Assembly: GCF_029626265.1 (NCBI RefSeq)
Contig: NZ_JARUBN010000001.1
Span: 6,885,001-6,949,000, forward strand
Length of the DNA: 64,000 nucleotides
Reading direction: 5' to 3'
From: Micromonospora sp. WMMD1102
GTDB taxonomy: Bacteria > Actinomycetota > Actinomycetes > Mycobacteriales > Micromonosporaceae
Of the stretch, positions 29,578 through 37,564 are shown in pieces. Made by a program: the position numbers and the translations under genes. Each line of letters starts with the position of its first letter. Within the stretch, counting starts at the first letter, position 1. The notes under the pieces were generated by a model. That model searched no databases. It saw only the letters and a list, made by a program, of their open reading frames with translations, and was not told the DNA's origin.

Positions 29578-30372
29578 TCACCGGGTCGCCGGGGCGAGGG
29601 CGAGGCGCAGCCGGTCGACGGCCGCCCGGTCGCCGGACCAGCCGATCGCGTCGTCGGCGCGGCGTCGCCAGAGCCAGAGCAGCATCCGGTCCGGACTAGC
29701 GCTGACGGTCGCCGCCGGACCGGCGGACGCGGATCTGGACGGGGCGGCCGGGATGGTGGCCCCGAGCGCCACCGCCCTGTCGGGGGCCACCGTCGCCCCC
29801 TCCGGGCCGAGCCGGACCAGCCAGCTCGCCGGCCCGGCGGCGGCCAGGATCTCGACCGCGGACTCGGGGAGCACCTCGGCGAAGTCCTCCGGCCAGCGCC
29901 GGGAGCGATAGCCCAGGAAGAGCCGCAACACCTCGTCGATGCCGTCGGTGGCGAGGTCGGCCGGGATCTCCGCGACCGACCGCCCGGTCGCCAGCTCCAT
30001 GTCCACCCGGTGGATGACCGTCTCCTGTGTCATCCGGCGGAGCCAGAATCCGACGGTCTGGTCCGGGTCGTACCAGGTGGGGGCGAGCGCGGCCGGGTCG
30101 CGGCCGTCGAACTCGGTGCCCAGCGCCCGGCAGGCCCGGTCGAAGAGCGGCAGCGGCTCCTCGGCGGAAACGTCCGGCGGCCACGACGAGGGGATCCGGC
30201 CCGTCCGCATGCACTCCACCTTGTGCAGGTAGGTCACGGCGACGTGCCGGACGAGGTCGGCAACTGTCCAGTCCGGACAGGCCGGCACGGCGGCCGCCAG
30301 GTCGGTGGCGGCGACCTGGCGCAGCCGCGCCTGGTCGGCGGCCAGGCACTCCAGAAGTCGCACACGCAGCAT
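29578..30372 (-). CDS. Maleylpyruvate isomerase family, mycothiol-dependent-type protein
   Basis: The ATG at 30372 gives 264 residues. The N-terminal DinB/MDMPI domain shows CPDWTVADLVRHVAVTYLHK, with a metal-binding His, and later MTQETVIHRVDME, with the Glu and second His of the metal site. The C-terminal ~80 residues match the MDMPI C-terminal domain. Family members use mycothiol as cofactor or have an unknown thiol-transfer role; the metal site is intact here. Confidence 0.85.
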   Translation of the reverse strand: MLRVRLLECLAADQARLRQVAATDLAAAVPACPDWTVADLVRHVAVTYLHKVECMRTGRIPSSWPPDVSAEEPLPLFDRACRALGTEFDGRDPAALAPTWYDPDQTVGFWLRRMTQETVIHRVDMELATGRSVAEIPADLATDGIDEVLRLFLGYRSRRWPEDFAEVLPESAVEILAAAGPASWLVRLGPEGATVAPDRAVALGATIPAAPSRSASAGPAATVSASPDRMLLWLWRRRADDAIGWSGDRAAVDRLRLALAPATR

Positions 30373-30407
30373 GGGGCCAGCTAACCAGAGGGGTCCGACG
30401 CCCGCAG

Positions 30408-30560
30408 GGCGCCGCGCCATCGACAGCCCTCGGGCGAGCGCGCCCCGCCATCAGCGGGCCAGAGGCGGACGCGCCCCGCCGTCAGCGGGTCCGACGGGCG
30501 GACGCGCCCCACCATCAGCCGCCCGACGGCAGGCGCGCCGCGATCGACGGCCCTCGCGGC
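30408..30560. repeat. Degenerate ~32-bp tandem repeat
   Basis: Between the MDMPI-family gene and the MFS stop, three good units and two weaker ones repeat with a period of about 32-33 bp. The core of each unit is GCGCCCCGCCRTCAGCGG followed by a CGACGG-like spacer; the clearest units are near 30437, 30465 and 30498. The stretch is non-coding. Its origin is unclear. Confidence 0.6.
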
Positions 30561-30588
30561 GAGTGCGCCGCGCGCCCCGGGAGGCGGT

Positions 30589-31908
30589 TCACGTGTCGGC
30601 CGGATGTACCACGTAGAAGCGGGGCAGCGGGAGGATGCGCAGCCGGAGTCGGGTACCGGTGCGGTGCAGTTGCCAGACCAGCGCCGCACCGGCGGCGGCC
30701 AGCGAGATCAGGCCGCCGATCCAGATGCTCGCCCCGGCACCGAAGCGCTCGGCGATCCAGCCGATGATCGGCGCACCGACCGGGTTGGAGCCGAGGAAGA
30801 CGAGCACCCAGAGTGCCATCACCCTGCCCCGGAAGGCCGCGTCGACGCCGAGCTGCACCCGCTGGTTGGACGCCTGGGCGAAGAAGACCGTGAAGAACCC
30901 GGTCAGCGGCAGCAGCGCCACCACCATCCAGTACGCGGGAGCGAGCCCGACCAGGGTGCCGCAGACACCCGTGGCCACGGCCGCGCCCAGCACCACCCAG
31001 ACCGACGGCCGGCTCCGCCGGCCGCTGCCGGCGAGCGCGCCGACCAGCGCACCCACCGCGAGCGCGGTGGTGAACAGGCCGAACGAGGCGGCCCCGGTGT
31101 TGAAGGTGGTCTTGGCCAGCGCCGAGAGGGTGAGCTGGAAGTTGAACAGGGCCAGCCCCAGCACCGACATCAGCACCATCGGCAGCACCAGGTCGGAGCG
31201 GCGGGCGACGTACCTGAGGCCGTCGATCACCCGGGCGGAGCCCCGCTCGGCGAGCGGCGGCAGCTCCTCGCGGTGCAGCTCGGCGGCGCGCATCAGCACC
31301 ACGCAGACCACCGGGGCGATCGAGCTGACCGCGCTGACCAGGAAGACCGGGCCGACGTCGAGGAGGGCGATCCCCAACCCGGCCACCGCCGGGCCGATGA
31401 TCCGGGCCGAGTTGAACGTCGCGGCGGAAAGCGCCAGTGCGTTCGGCAGCAGCGAAGTACCGACGAGTTCGGAGACGAAGGACTGGCGTACCGGGGTCTC
31501 GACCGCGTTCGCCACCCCGAGCAGGGCGGCGAAGACGAAGACGTGCCAGAGCTGGACGAGCCCGGTCAGCACCAGCACGCTCATGCCGAGCGCCAGCACG
31601 CTCCAGGCGCAGTTGGCGAGGAAGAGCAGCAGGCGCTTGTCGTACCGGTCGGCGAGCCGGCCGGAGAGCAGGGTGAGCAGGAGCACCGGGGTGAACTGGA
31701 GCGCGATCACCACGCCGAGCGCGGAGGCGGAGTTGTCCGAGAGGTCCAGGACCAGCCAGTCCTGCGTGGTGAACATCATCCACACCCCGATCAACTTGAT
31801 CAGTTGACCGGTGGCGAAGAGCCGGTAGTTGCGAACCGTCAGGGACTGGAAGGTGGTGCTCAGCTTTGCCCGCACTCGGGGTGCGCCTCCTCGGGTCGTA
31901 CGCGTCAT
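30589..31908 (-). CDS. MFS transporter, MarR-linked
   Basis: A 439-residue protein with about twelve transmembrane helices. NYRLFATGQLIKLIGVWM precedes the first helix, and SGRLADRYDKRLLLF is the helix 2-3 motif A. It belongs to the MFS_3/EntS-like drug-export group. It lies 71 bp downstream of a MarR gene on the same strand, a common arrangement for a repressor and its exporter. The substrate is unknown but likely a small toxic compound. Confidence 0.88.
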   Translation of the reverse strand: MTRTTRGGAPRVRAKLSTTFQSLTVRNYRLFATGQLIKLIGVWMMFTTQDWLVLDLSDNSASALGVVIALQFTPVLLLTLLSGRLADRYDKRLLLFLANCAWSVLALGMSVLVLTGLVQLWHVFVFAALLGVANAVETPVRQSFVSELVGTSLLPNALALSAATFNSARIIGPAVAGLGIALLDVGPVFLVSAVSSIAPVVCVVLMRAAELHREELPPLAERGSARVIDGLRYVARRSDLVLPMVLMSVLGLALFNFQLTLSALAKTTFNTGAASFGLFTTALAVGALVGALAGSGRRSRPSVWVVLGAAVATGVCGTLVGLAPAYWMVVALLPLTGFFTVFFAQASNQRVQLGVDAAFRGRVMALWVLVFLGSNPVGAPIIGWIAERFGAGASIWIGGLISLAAAGAALVWQLHRTGTRLRLRILPLPRFYVVHPADT

Positions 31909-31979
31909 CCCGACCGCCTGCCGCTACGTCGCGGCCGTACGGTCCTGGTGGACGAAGCGGACCCGGTGTGCTGCGGCGG

Positions 31980-32429
31980 TCAGGCGCGCGCCACCTTCTG
32001 CAGGATCTCGGCGGCACGGGCCAGCGTGTCGCGCTCCTCCGCGGTCAGCTCGGCGAGTCGGCCGGCCAGCCACTCGTTGCGGGCCCGGTCGAACTGGGCG
32101 AGCATCGCGCGGCCGGTGTCGGTGGTCGAGAGGATGACCTGCCGGCCGTCGGTCGGATGGGGGGTGCGCTGCACGAGACCGCGCTCCTCCAGCTTCGCGA
32201 CGATCTTGGTCATCGTCGGCGGTTGGACCCGTTCGGTGTCGGCCAGTTCGCGGGGGCTCAGCGCGCCGGCCAGCTCCAGGCTGGTCAGGGCGGAGAGCTG
32301 GGTCCCGGTGAGATCGCCGACCGGCCGGGTCTGCCGTACCCGTCGGTTGAGTCTGGTGATCGCGTCGCGCAGCAGCGTCGCGAGCTGCGCCGGTGGCGTG
32401 CGCTTCGCCATCACCGTCCACTCCGTCAC
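31980..32429 (-). CDS. MarR family transcriptional regulator
   Basis: A 149-residue winged-helix repressor. SALTSLELAGALSPRELADT, VQPPTMTKIVAKLEERGLVQR and the wing TDGRQVILSTTDTGRAML are the MarR core. It probably represses itself and the MFS gene downstream; a perfect inverted repeat sits directly before its start codon. Confidence 0.9.
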   Translation of the reverse strand: MTEWTVMAKRTPPAQLATLLRDAITRLNRRVRQTRPVGDLTGTQLSALTSLELAGALSPRELADTERVQPPTMTKIVAKLEERGLVQRTPHPTDGRQVILSTTDTGRAMLAQFDRARNEWLAGRLAELTAEERDTLARAAEILQKVARA

Positions 32430-32465
32430 GGTCGTTAGCCTAACTAATAAGCTAGGCTAACGACC
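32430..32465. promoter_or_regulatory. 13-bp inverted repeat, candidate MarR operator
   Basis: GGTCGTTAGCCTA (32430-32442) and TAGGCTAACGACC (32453-32465) are perfect inverted arms with a 10-bp AT-rich spacer. The element abuts the first codon of the MarR gene, so a bound dimer would block the promoter or the start. Autorepression is inferred from position. Confidence 0.75.
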
Positions 32466-32564
32466 ACCGACTATGACCACCGTCACCGCTGCCCGACGAA
32501 CTGGCGCACGGTCGGAACGGCTGCCGAACAGGTTAGAACAGCTGCCGCACGGGTCAGACACGGG

Positions 32565-33122
32565 TCAGAACAGCACGCTCTCGATCGGGCCGCGCAGGAA
32601 GTAGAGCACGAAGAGCGCGGCCACCCCGTACAGCAGCGGGTGCACCTCCCGGGCCTTGCCCCGGGCCAGCTTGACCACCACGAAGCTGATCACACCGGCA
32701 CCGATGCCGTTCGAGATCGAGTAGGTGAACGGCATCAGCACGATGGTCAGGAACGCCGGGATGGCGATCTCGTAGTCGGCCCAGTCGATGGTCCGCACCG
32801 CCGTCATCATCAGGAACCCGACGATCACCAGCGCCACCGAGGCCGCCTCGAACGGCACCACCACGACCAGCGGGGCCAGGAACATCGCCAGCAGGAACAA
32901 CCCGCCGGTCACCAGGTTGGCCGCCCCGGTCCGGGCACCCTCCGCGACCCCGGCGGCACTCTCGATGTACGACGTGTTGCTCGACGTGCTCGCCGCGCCG
33001 CCGGCCGCCGCCGCGATCGAGTCCACCAGCAGGATCTCCCGGGTACGCGGCGGCATCTTCTGCTCGTCGAGCAGGTCACCCTCCTGGCCGACCGCCACCA
33101 TCGTGCCCATGGTGTCGAAGAA
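32565..33122 (-). pseudogene. NCS2 family nucleobase permease, C-terminal part, disrupted by element insertion
   Basis: The frame reads FFDTMGTMVAVGQEGDLLDE just inside 33,122 and continues for about 180 residues to the stop at 32565, with about four transmembrane helices. This matches the C-terminal third of AzgA/PbuG-like NCS2 xanthine/uracil/purine permeases. The N-terminal helices and any start codon are missing: upstream of LVFFDT the frame hits a stop, and the sequence changes character. The first Met within the remnant is internal (MGTM). I infer that the integrated element split the gene here. Confidence 0.88.
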
Positions 33123-33141
33123 GACAAGTCAACATGCGCCT

Positions 33142-33161
33142 AGTAGCTCGGAGTAGCTAGG
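33142..33161. repeat. Tandem 10-bp repeat at element left end
   Basis: AGTAGCTCGG and AGTAGCTAGG are adjacent copies with one mismatch, 20 bp inside the permease break. They could be arm-type sites for an integrase or excisionase. The exact attachment core cannot be defined without the right end. Confidence 0.5.
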
Positions 33162-33252
33162 AGGTGCGCCCCGGGGTCCGGAGCAGGCACTCCTTCCCCC
33201 GGCACGACTTGACCCGCACCACTCGTCGTACACACGAGAGGAACGAACCCAG

Positions 33253-33543
33253 GTGTCATCTTCCACGACGCCCACCACGGGCAACAACACCGCCCCGCCG
33301 ACCGAGGTCGAGCGGATCGCCGCCACGATGCGGCAGACCATCACCGACAACGGCGCCGACCACGCCTACGTGTACGCCATGACCCTGATCCGCACCCTCC
33401 CCGCCGGGCTCACCGACGCCGAGCACCGGGCCAGGGTCGCCGACATCGTGGCCGGCATGGACCGGGCGTTCGCTGACCTGGCCCGTGAGCAGGACGAGCG
33501 GATCGCCGCCCTGGTCGCCGAGCGGTCGGGGGTGGCCCGATGA
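33253..33543 (+). CDS. Small phage hypothetical protein
   Basis: A 96-residue protein from GTG 33253, the first gene of the left arm. It is helical and acidic (EVERIAATMRQTITDNGADHA, then VADIVAGMDRAFADLAREQD). No recognisable domain. It overlaps the next gene by 4 bp, starting a tight string of at least eight overlapping genes. Confidence 0.65.
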   Translation: MSSSTTPTTGNNTAPPTEVERIAATMRQTITDNGADHAYVYAMTLIRTLPAGLTDAEHRARVADIVAGMDRAFADLAREQDERIAALVAERSGVAR

Positions 33544-33977
33544 CGAACCTCGTCCCCGCCAGCCCGGACCCGCGCGCCGAGCTGGTCGCCGGCCTGCGCG
33601 CCCTGGCCGACTTCTTCGAGGCCAACCCGGACATGCCGATCCCGTCGTCGCCGAAGTTCGAGCACATCGTGCTGACCGACAACGACCGGGACGGCCTCGC
33701 CGAGATGGCGCAGATCGGCCGCCTGCTCGACGTCGCCCCGATCACGTCGGCGAGCCTGCACACGAACGTCAACACCCGGTTCCGGGGTCTGGCGTACCGG
33801 GCGTTCTACGTCGCCCGTGACCGGATGGCCCAGCACCGCGAGGAACAGTCGTACGTCGACAACGTGCGGGCGGCCCGGCCGTCGGTGCTGGACGGTGAGG
33901 TCGTCACCCCGACCCGTGCCCTGCCCGCCCGGTCGTCGTCCGCGAACAGCGTTGCACTGCTGGGGGTGACCCGCTGA
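33540..33977 (+). CDS. Phage hypothetical protein
   Basis: A 145-residue protein coupled to its neighbours by ATGA-type overlaps. RAELVAGLRALADFFEANPDM at the N-terminus recalls small actinophage proteins of unknown role. There are no membrane segments or catalytic motifs. Confidence 0.65.
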   Translation: MTNLVPASPDPRAELVAGLRALADFFEANPDMPIPSSPKFEHIVLTDNDRDGLAEMAQIGRLLDVAPITSASLHTNVNTRFRGLAYRAFYVARDRMAQHREEQSYVDNVRAARPSVLDGEVVTPTRALPARSSSANSVALLGVTR

Positions 33978-34882
33978 TGGGCGTCTTCAGCGTCTCCTCC
34001 CGCGACCCGTACCCGACCGGCGGTGTGAAGCTTCCGGCGCCGCGTGCCGGTCAGCCGTCGCTGCACCAGGAGAAGACCGACGACCGGGGCCAGGGGGTCA
34101 CGGCGGACCGGCTCGTCGACCACGCCGCCGCCCTGGCGGCCGGGCACGCGATCACGTTCTCGAAGCCGGATCTCGACGTGGAGGCGTGGCACGACGCCCA
34201 CCCTGAGCAGACCGGCGACCGGCCGTCGTGGATGACCGTCCCGGACCGGCCGTGGTGCTGCGGCATCCACAACGAGACCGACAAGGGCGACGACCGCATG
34301 TGCGCCCGGACCCTGATCGAGGGTTTGCCGCTGCGGGCGATGCCGCCGATCCCGGCCGACGCCCACATGCCCCGACCGTGCCCGGCGACGCTGTCCGTCG
34401 AGGTGTGGCAGATGCCCGGCGCCGCCGAGCCGATGGTGATCCTGTCGGCGTCCCTCGGCCACTGGGAGCATCGGTCGCTGCGGTTGACGGTCGGTGAGGC
34501 TGTCGACCTGGCCGGGAAGATCCTCCGGCACGTCGAGTGGGGCGAGCAGCCGTTGCCGCTGTCCCCGCCGCCGGCCGGTTCGCCGTCGTGGCAGAAGACG
34601 GCGTGCCCGGTGTGGGCGGACTGTGACCACCGGGAGACCGAACTCGTCGGCGACCGGTTCCACCGCACGGCCGCCGGGTCGATGGTGAAGGTCGATCTGT
34701 CGCTGGACGGGTTCGACTCGTTCGTCGAGGTGTCGCTGGTGCAGGACGAGCAGTCGGCGGAGTCGAAGGTGGAGCTGTCGCACTGTGACCGGCAGTTCGC
34801 GGACCTGCTGACGGGTGAGGCTCGGATGCTGGCGGCGAACCTGCTGCGGGTGCCTGCCCTGATCGTTGGCGGTGCCCGATGA
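33977..34882 (+). CDS. Phage protein with two Cys/His motifs, DUF6907-like
   Basis: A 301-residue protein with two related segments. The first has a PWCCGIHN motif at about 93-100. The second has ACPVWADCDHRE at about 208-219, followed by VKVDLSLDGFDSFVEVSLVQ and a terminal helix ending the motif unit. The second resembles DUF6907, a small Cys-rich domain common in actinobacterial and phage hypothetical proteins. Paired Cys/His sites suggest metal binding. It overlaps both neighbours. Confidence 0.6.
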   Translation: MGVFSVSSRDPYPTGGVKLPAPRAGQPSLHQEKTDDRGQGVTADRLVDHAAALAAGHAITFSKPDLDVEAWHDAHPEQTGDRPSWMTVPDRPWCCGIHNETDKGDDRMCARTLIEGLPLRAMPPIPADAHMPRPCPATLSVEVWQMPGAAEPMVILSASLGHWEHRSLRLTVGEAVDLAGKILRHVEWGEQPLPLSPPPAGSPSWQKTACPVWADCDHRETELVGDRFHRTAAGSMVKVDLSLDGFDSFVEVSLVQDEQSAESKVELSHCDRQFADLLTGEARMLAANLLRVPALIVGGAR

Positions 34883-35226
34883 CGATCACGCCCGTTCGGC
34901 CCGCCGACCTGGCCACGCCGTGCCAGCCGTGGTGCGGGGACGACTGCCAGTCCCGGATTCCCGGAATCGAGCACCACACCGGCCCCGTGACGACCGTCAA
35001 CGGCGGCACCGACACCGACCCCGCGTTGGGTGTCTCGGCCCGGGTGGAGCGGTACGACCTGGCCGACGCCGAGGGCATCGACCCGGGAGAGCCGTACATC
35101 GCCGTACAGGTCGGCGAGTGGGACTTGCTGGCCGAGAGTGGCCTCCTGACGGCAACCCGGGCACGGATGTTCGCAGCCGAACTGCTCGCCCTGGCCGACG
35201 CCGCCGAGTCGGAGGCTGCGCGATGA
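34879..35226 (+). CDS. DUF6907-like small protein
   Basis: A 115-residue protein. CQPWCGDDCQSR, then IEHHTGP, then a beta region and the terminal helix TRARMFAAELLALADAA give the same layout as the C-terminal half of the preceding gene. It is probably a paralogue. Function unknown; possible metal site. Confidence 0.6.
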   Translation: MTITPVRPADLATPCQPWCGDDCQSRIPGIEHHTGPVTTVNGGTDTDPALGVSARVERYDLADAEGIDPGEPYIAVQVGEWDLLAESGLLTATRARMFAAELLALADAAESEAAR

Positions 35227-35801
35227 CGATCACCGTTACTCCGGTAACGGTCGGGCAGGCTGCCGTCGGGGCTTCGGTCCCGGCGGTAGCCGCCGCCCCG
35301 GCCCTGCCGGAACCCGACTGGTGCCTGTGGACCCCGTGCACCCCCGACCGGCACGACGGGTCGCGGATGCACATGTCCCCGGCGGTCGACGTGCCCACCG
35401 CCGCCGGAACCGGCCTGCTCGACGTGCGCCTCTGCCAACTCGACGAGGAGACCGAGGCCGGGCAGACGCAGGTGTCCCTGAACGTCGGCCGGAACCTCGG
35501 CAGCATGGCGGACCTGACGCCGGAGCAGGCGTTGGTGTTCATCGAGGTCGTCCGCGACCACCTGATGACCGCCGCCGGCCCGGCCGGTGTGCCGATGCCC
35601 GTCGAGCGGGTCCGGCTCGGTGACGAGCTGCTGACCCCGGACGGCAACTGGGAAGTCGTCGAGATCGTGGACGTGGACGGCTGGCTGTACGAGGGCCACC
35701 CGTCGGCGGTGTCGATCAACACTGCCGCGCACAGCGAGGACGAGGAGCACTACCGGTACCCGATCGGCACGCCGGTCCGCGTGCGTAAGGCGGTGTCGTG
35801 A
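35223..35801 (+). CDS. DUF6907-like protein with C-terminal extension
   Basis: The ATG at 35223 overlaps the preceding stop and gives 192 residues. DWCLWTPCTPDRHDGSRMHM is a variant of the Cys/His motif, followed by a beta region and a helix (LTPEQALVFIEVVRDHLM). About 70 more residues form a separate beta-rich domain with GDELLTPDGNWEVVEI. It is the third relative in a row. Confidence 0.6.
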   Translation: MTITVTPVTVGQAAVGASVPAVAAAPALPEPDWCLWTPCTPDRHDGSRMHMSPAVDVPTAAGTGLLDVRLCQLDEETEAGQTQVSLNVGRNLGSMADLTPEQALVFIEVVRDHLMTAAGPAGVPMPVERVRLGDELLTPDGNWEVVEIVDVDGWLYEGHPSAVSINTAAHSEDEEHYRYPIGTPVRVRKAVS

Positions 35802-36049
35802 TGACCGTCCTGATCAAGCGGCGGACGGTGAAGAACCGGGCGTACGAGCTGCACGACGCCGACCAGCCCAACGCGGGCGCTTTCGCTATCGCGATGCGCA
35901 GCGCCGATGGGTGGAAGGTCGCGGCCCGTGGCGGCCGGATGGTCGGCGAGCGGCTGGACGGCCGCACGGCGGCGGCTCTGGCGACGCGTACCGCGCACGA
36001 GCAGATCCACATGGGTGCGGTACGGGCTCTGCTGGGAGGTGCCAAGTGA
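35798..36049 (+). CDS. Small phage hypothetical protein
   Basis: An 83-residue basic protein; GTG 35798 or ATG 35801 can serve as start, and both overlap the preceding stop. It contains RTVKNRAYELHDADQP and a helical C-terminus. No domain recognised. Confidence 0.55.
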   Translation: MMTVLIKRRTVKNRAYELHDADQPNAGAFAIAMRSADGWKVAARGGRMVGERLDGRTAAALATRTAHEQIHMGAVRALLGGAK

Positions 36050-36468
36050 AGGTTCGGATCATCGGCACCGAGCGGGAGATCGAGGTCGGGGAGCACCTGC
36101 TCCGTGACGGCTTGGACGTCACCGACGTCCACCACCGGCAGTCCCGGAACCACGGCACCCCGATGGCGTACCTCCAGGCCGACATCCCGGCCGAGGCGCC
36201 GTACCTGGTCGTCACCCCGCCGTTCCGGATGAAGACCACGATCCCCGCCGAGCCTGTCGAGGCCCGGCAGGTCCGGCCGACCGACCTGGTCCGGGCTGAG
36301 GACGGCGGATGGATGCGGGTCGTGCGGGTCATCCCCGACCCGGTCAGCGAATCGACGGCGGCGGTGTTCATCGACGTCGTTCCGAACGTGCGGCCGACCC
36401 GGTGGGCGTTGAAGGTCGACGCCCTGCTGGTGCGGCGGCGTCTGCTCGATCGGGGGGACTGGGAGTGA
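36046..36468 (+). CDS. Phage hypothetical protein
   Basis: A GTG at 36046 overlaps the preceding stop and gives 140 residues, starting VKVRIIGTEREIEV. Beta-rich, with a late segment repeating the DLVRAEDGGWMRVVRV-type pattern also seen in the neighbour ending at 35801. No known function. Confidence 0.6.
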   Translation: MKVRIIGTEREIEVGEHLLRDGLDVTDVHHRQSRNHGTPMAYLQADIPAEAPYLVVTPPFRMKTTIPAEPVEARQVRPTDLVRAEDGGWMRVVRVIPDPVSESTAAVFIDVVPNVRPTRWALKVDALLVRRRLLDRGDWE

Positions 36469-36647
36469 GGCTCGTACTGAGTGGCCTGCCGTCGGAGGTG
36501 GCGGCGGCGAAGGAGCTGGTGAAGCGGACGTTCGTGGTGTGGCGGGCCGACTCCCGGCCGATCCGGTCGAGCAGTGCCGCCACTCCTGACTACGTGACCG
36601 TGTACCTGAACGTCAGCCTGCCCGGCGGGACGGGAGACAAGTCGTGA
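36465..36647 (+). CDS. Small phage hypothetical protein
   Basis: A 60-residue protein from GTG 36465, overlapping the gene before (GTGA) and after. It begins VRLVLSGLPSEVAAAKELV and contains VTVYLNVSLPG. The beta-alpha-beta feel is weak and no family is recognised. Confidence 0.5.
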   Translation: MRLVLSGLPSEVAAAKELVKRTFVVWRADSRPIRSSSAATPDYVTVYLNVSLPGGTGDKS

Positions 36648-37564
36648 CCGAGGAGGAGCCGAACTTCATCGCCCGGCACCTGCGCTGGCCGGCACTGGTC
36701 GCCGCCGTGGCGCTCACCGCGAAAGGTGAGTACGACCTGGCTCGGATGGCGCACTACGGCGAATGGATGGCAGTCCTATTCCCGATCTCGATTGATGTGT
36801 ATTCGGCGGCAGCATTCCTGCGCCACCGCACGGGGGATGTCCTCGCCGGGTTGGCGTTGATGATCGGCTGTCAGATTGCCGTTCACTTGCTCCCGCTCCA
36901 CATCACCGGCGAAGAGAAGGTGCCGTGGGGGTTGGTGATTGCGATCTCGTGCATTCCGCCGATCGTGGCGTGGCGGGCGCACGCGCTTGGCACCAAATCT
37001 CGGGCGGAAAAGACGAAGCCGGAACCGTCGATCGCCGAGCCCGTATCTGGCATGCCAGACATCGACGCGACGGACGTTGACGTACGTGATGCGTCGTTCG
37101 ATCCGTGGTCGCTCGCCGAGCCGGCTCGTGACGCATCCCTGCCAGTCCACGCGGATGCATCACTCGGTGACCCGTTCGACGTACCGGCGATGCGTCACCC
37201 GATGCCGGAGGTGACGCGTCACGACACGCCCGCCCTGCCGGCCAGTGACGCACGGCTGACGTACCCGGCACTGACGCATCCGGCCCGCCGGACGGTGACG
37301 CACCGGATCAACGGCAGTGACGCGTCACCCGGCGACGGTCCGGACGGGTCCGAGGTGACGCGTCAGCCGGAGCCGGTGAAGACGCGTCGCGGTCCGAAGC
37401 CGGGCAAGGACGAGCGGATGGCCGAGGTACTCCGGCTCGTCGAGGAGGACGGCATGTCCGCCCGTGCGGCGGCGAAGAAGGTCGGCATCGACGAGCAGGC
37501 GGCCCAGCGGTACGTGCGGAAGCACCGGACCAACGGCCACACGGTGGGAGGTCACGGTGCGTAA
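36644..37564 (+). CDS. DUF2637-like four-helix membrane protein with C-terminal helix-turn-helix
   Basis: A 306-residue protein from GTG 36644. The first ~110 residues hold four hydrophobic helices (WPALVAAVALTAKGEYDLAR, then WMAVLFPISIDVYSAAAFL). This resembles the DUF2637/Spd-type membrane proteins encoded beside tra genes on Streptomyces conjugative elements. The middle is Asp/Ala/Thr-rich and carries the TGACGC DNA array. The last ~50 residues include MAEVLRLVEEDGMSARAAAK, a helix-turn-helix. I infer a role with the translocase two genes on. Confidence 0.65.
   Translation: MTEEEPNFIARHLRWPALVAAVALTAKGEYDLARMAHYGEWMAVLFPISIDVYSAAAFLRHRTGDVLAGLALMIGCQIAVHLLPLHITGEEKVPWGLVIAISCIPPIVAWRAHALGTKSRAEKTKPEPSIAEPVSGMPDIDATDVDVRDASFDPWSLAEPARDASLPVHADASLGDPFDVPAMRHPMPEVTRHDTPALPASDARLTYPALTHPARRTVTHRINGSDASPGDGPDGSEVTRQPEPVKTRRGPKPGKDERMAEVLRLVEEDGMSARAAAKKVGIDEQAAQRYVRKHRTNGHTVGGHGA

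Noticed and set aside
30604..32460. A 618-codon plus-strand frame across the MFS and MarR genes
   Set aside because: Antisense to two well-supported genes; Arg/Gln/His-rich composition typical of GC-skew shadows.
34152..35750. Minus-strand frame of 532 codons across the Cys/His genes
   Set aside because: Antisense to three overlapping plus-strand genes with good coupling; Ser/Arg/Pro-rich shadow.
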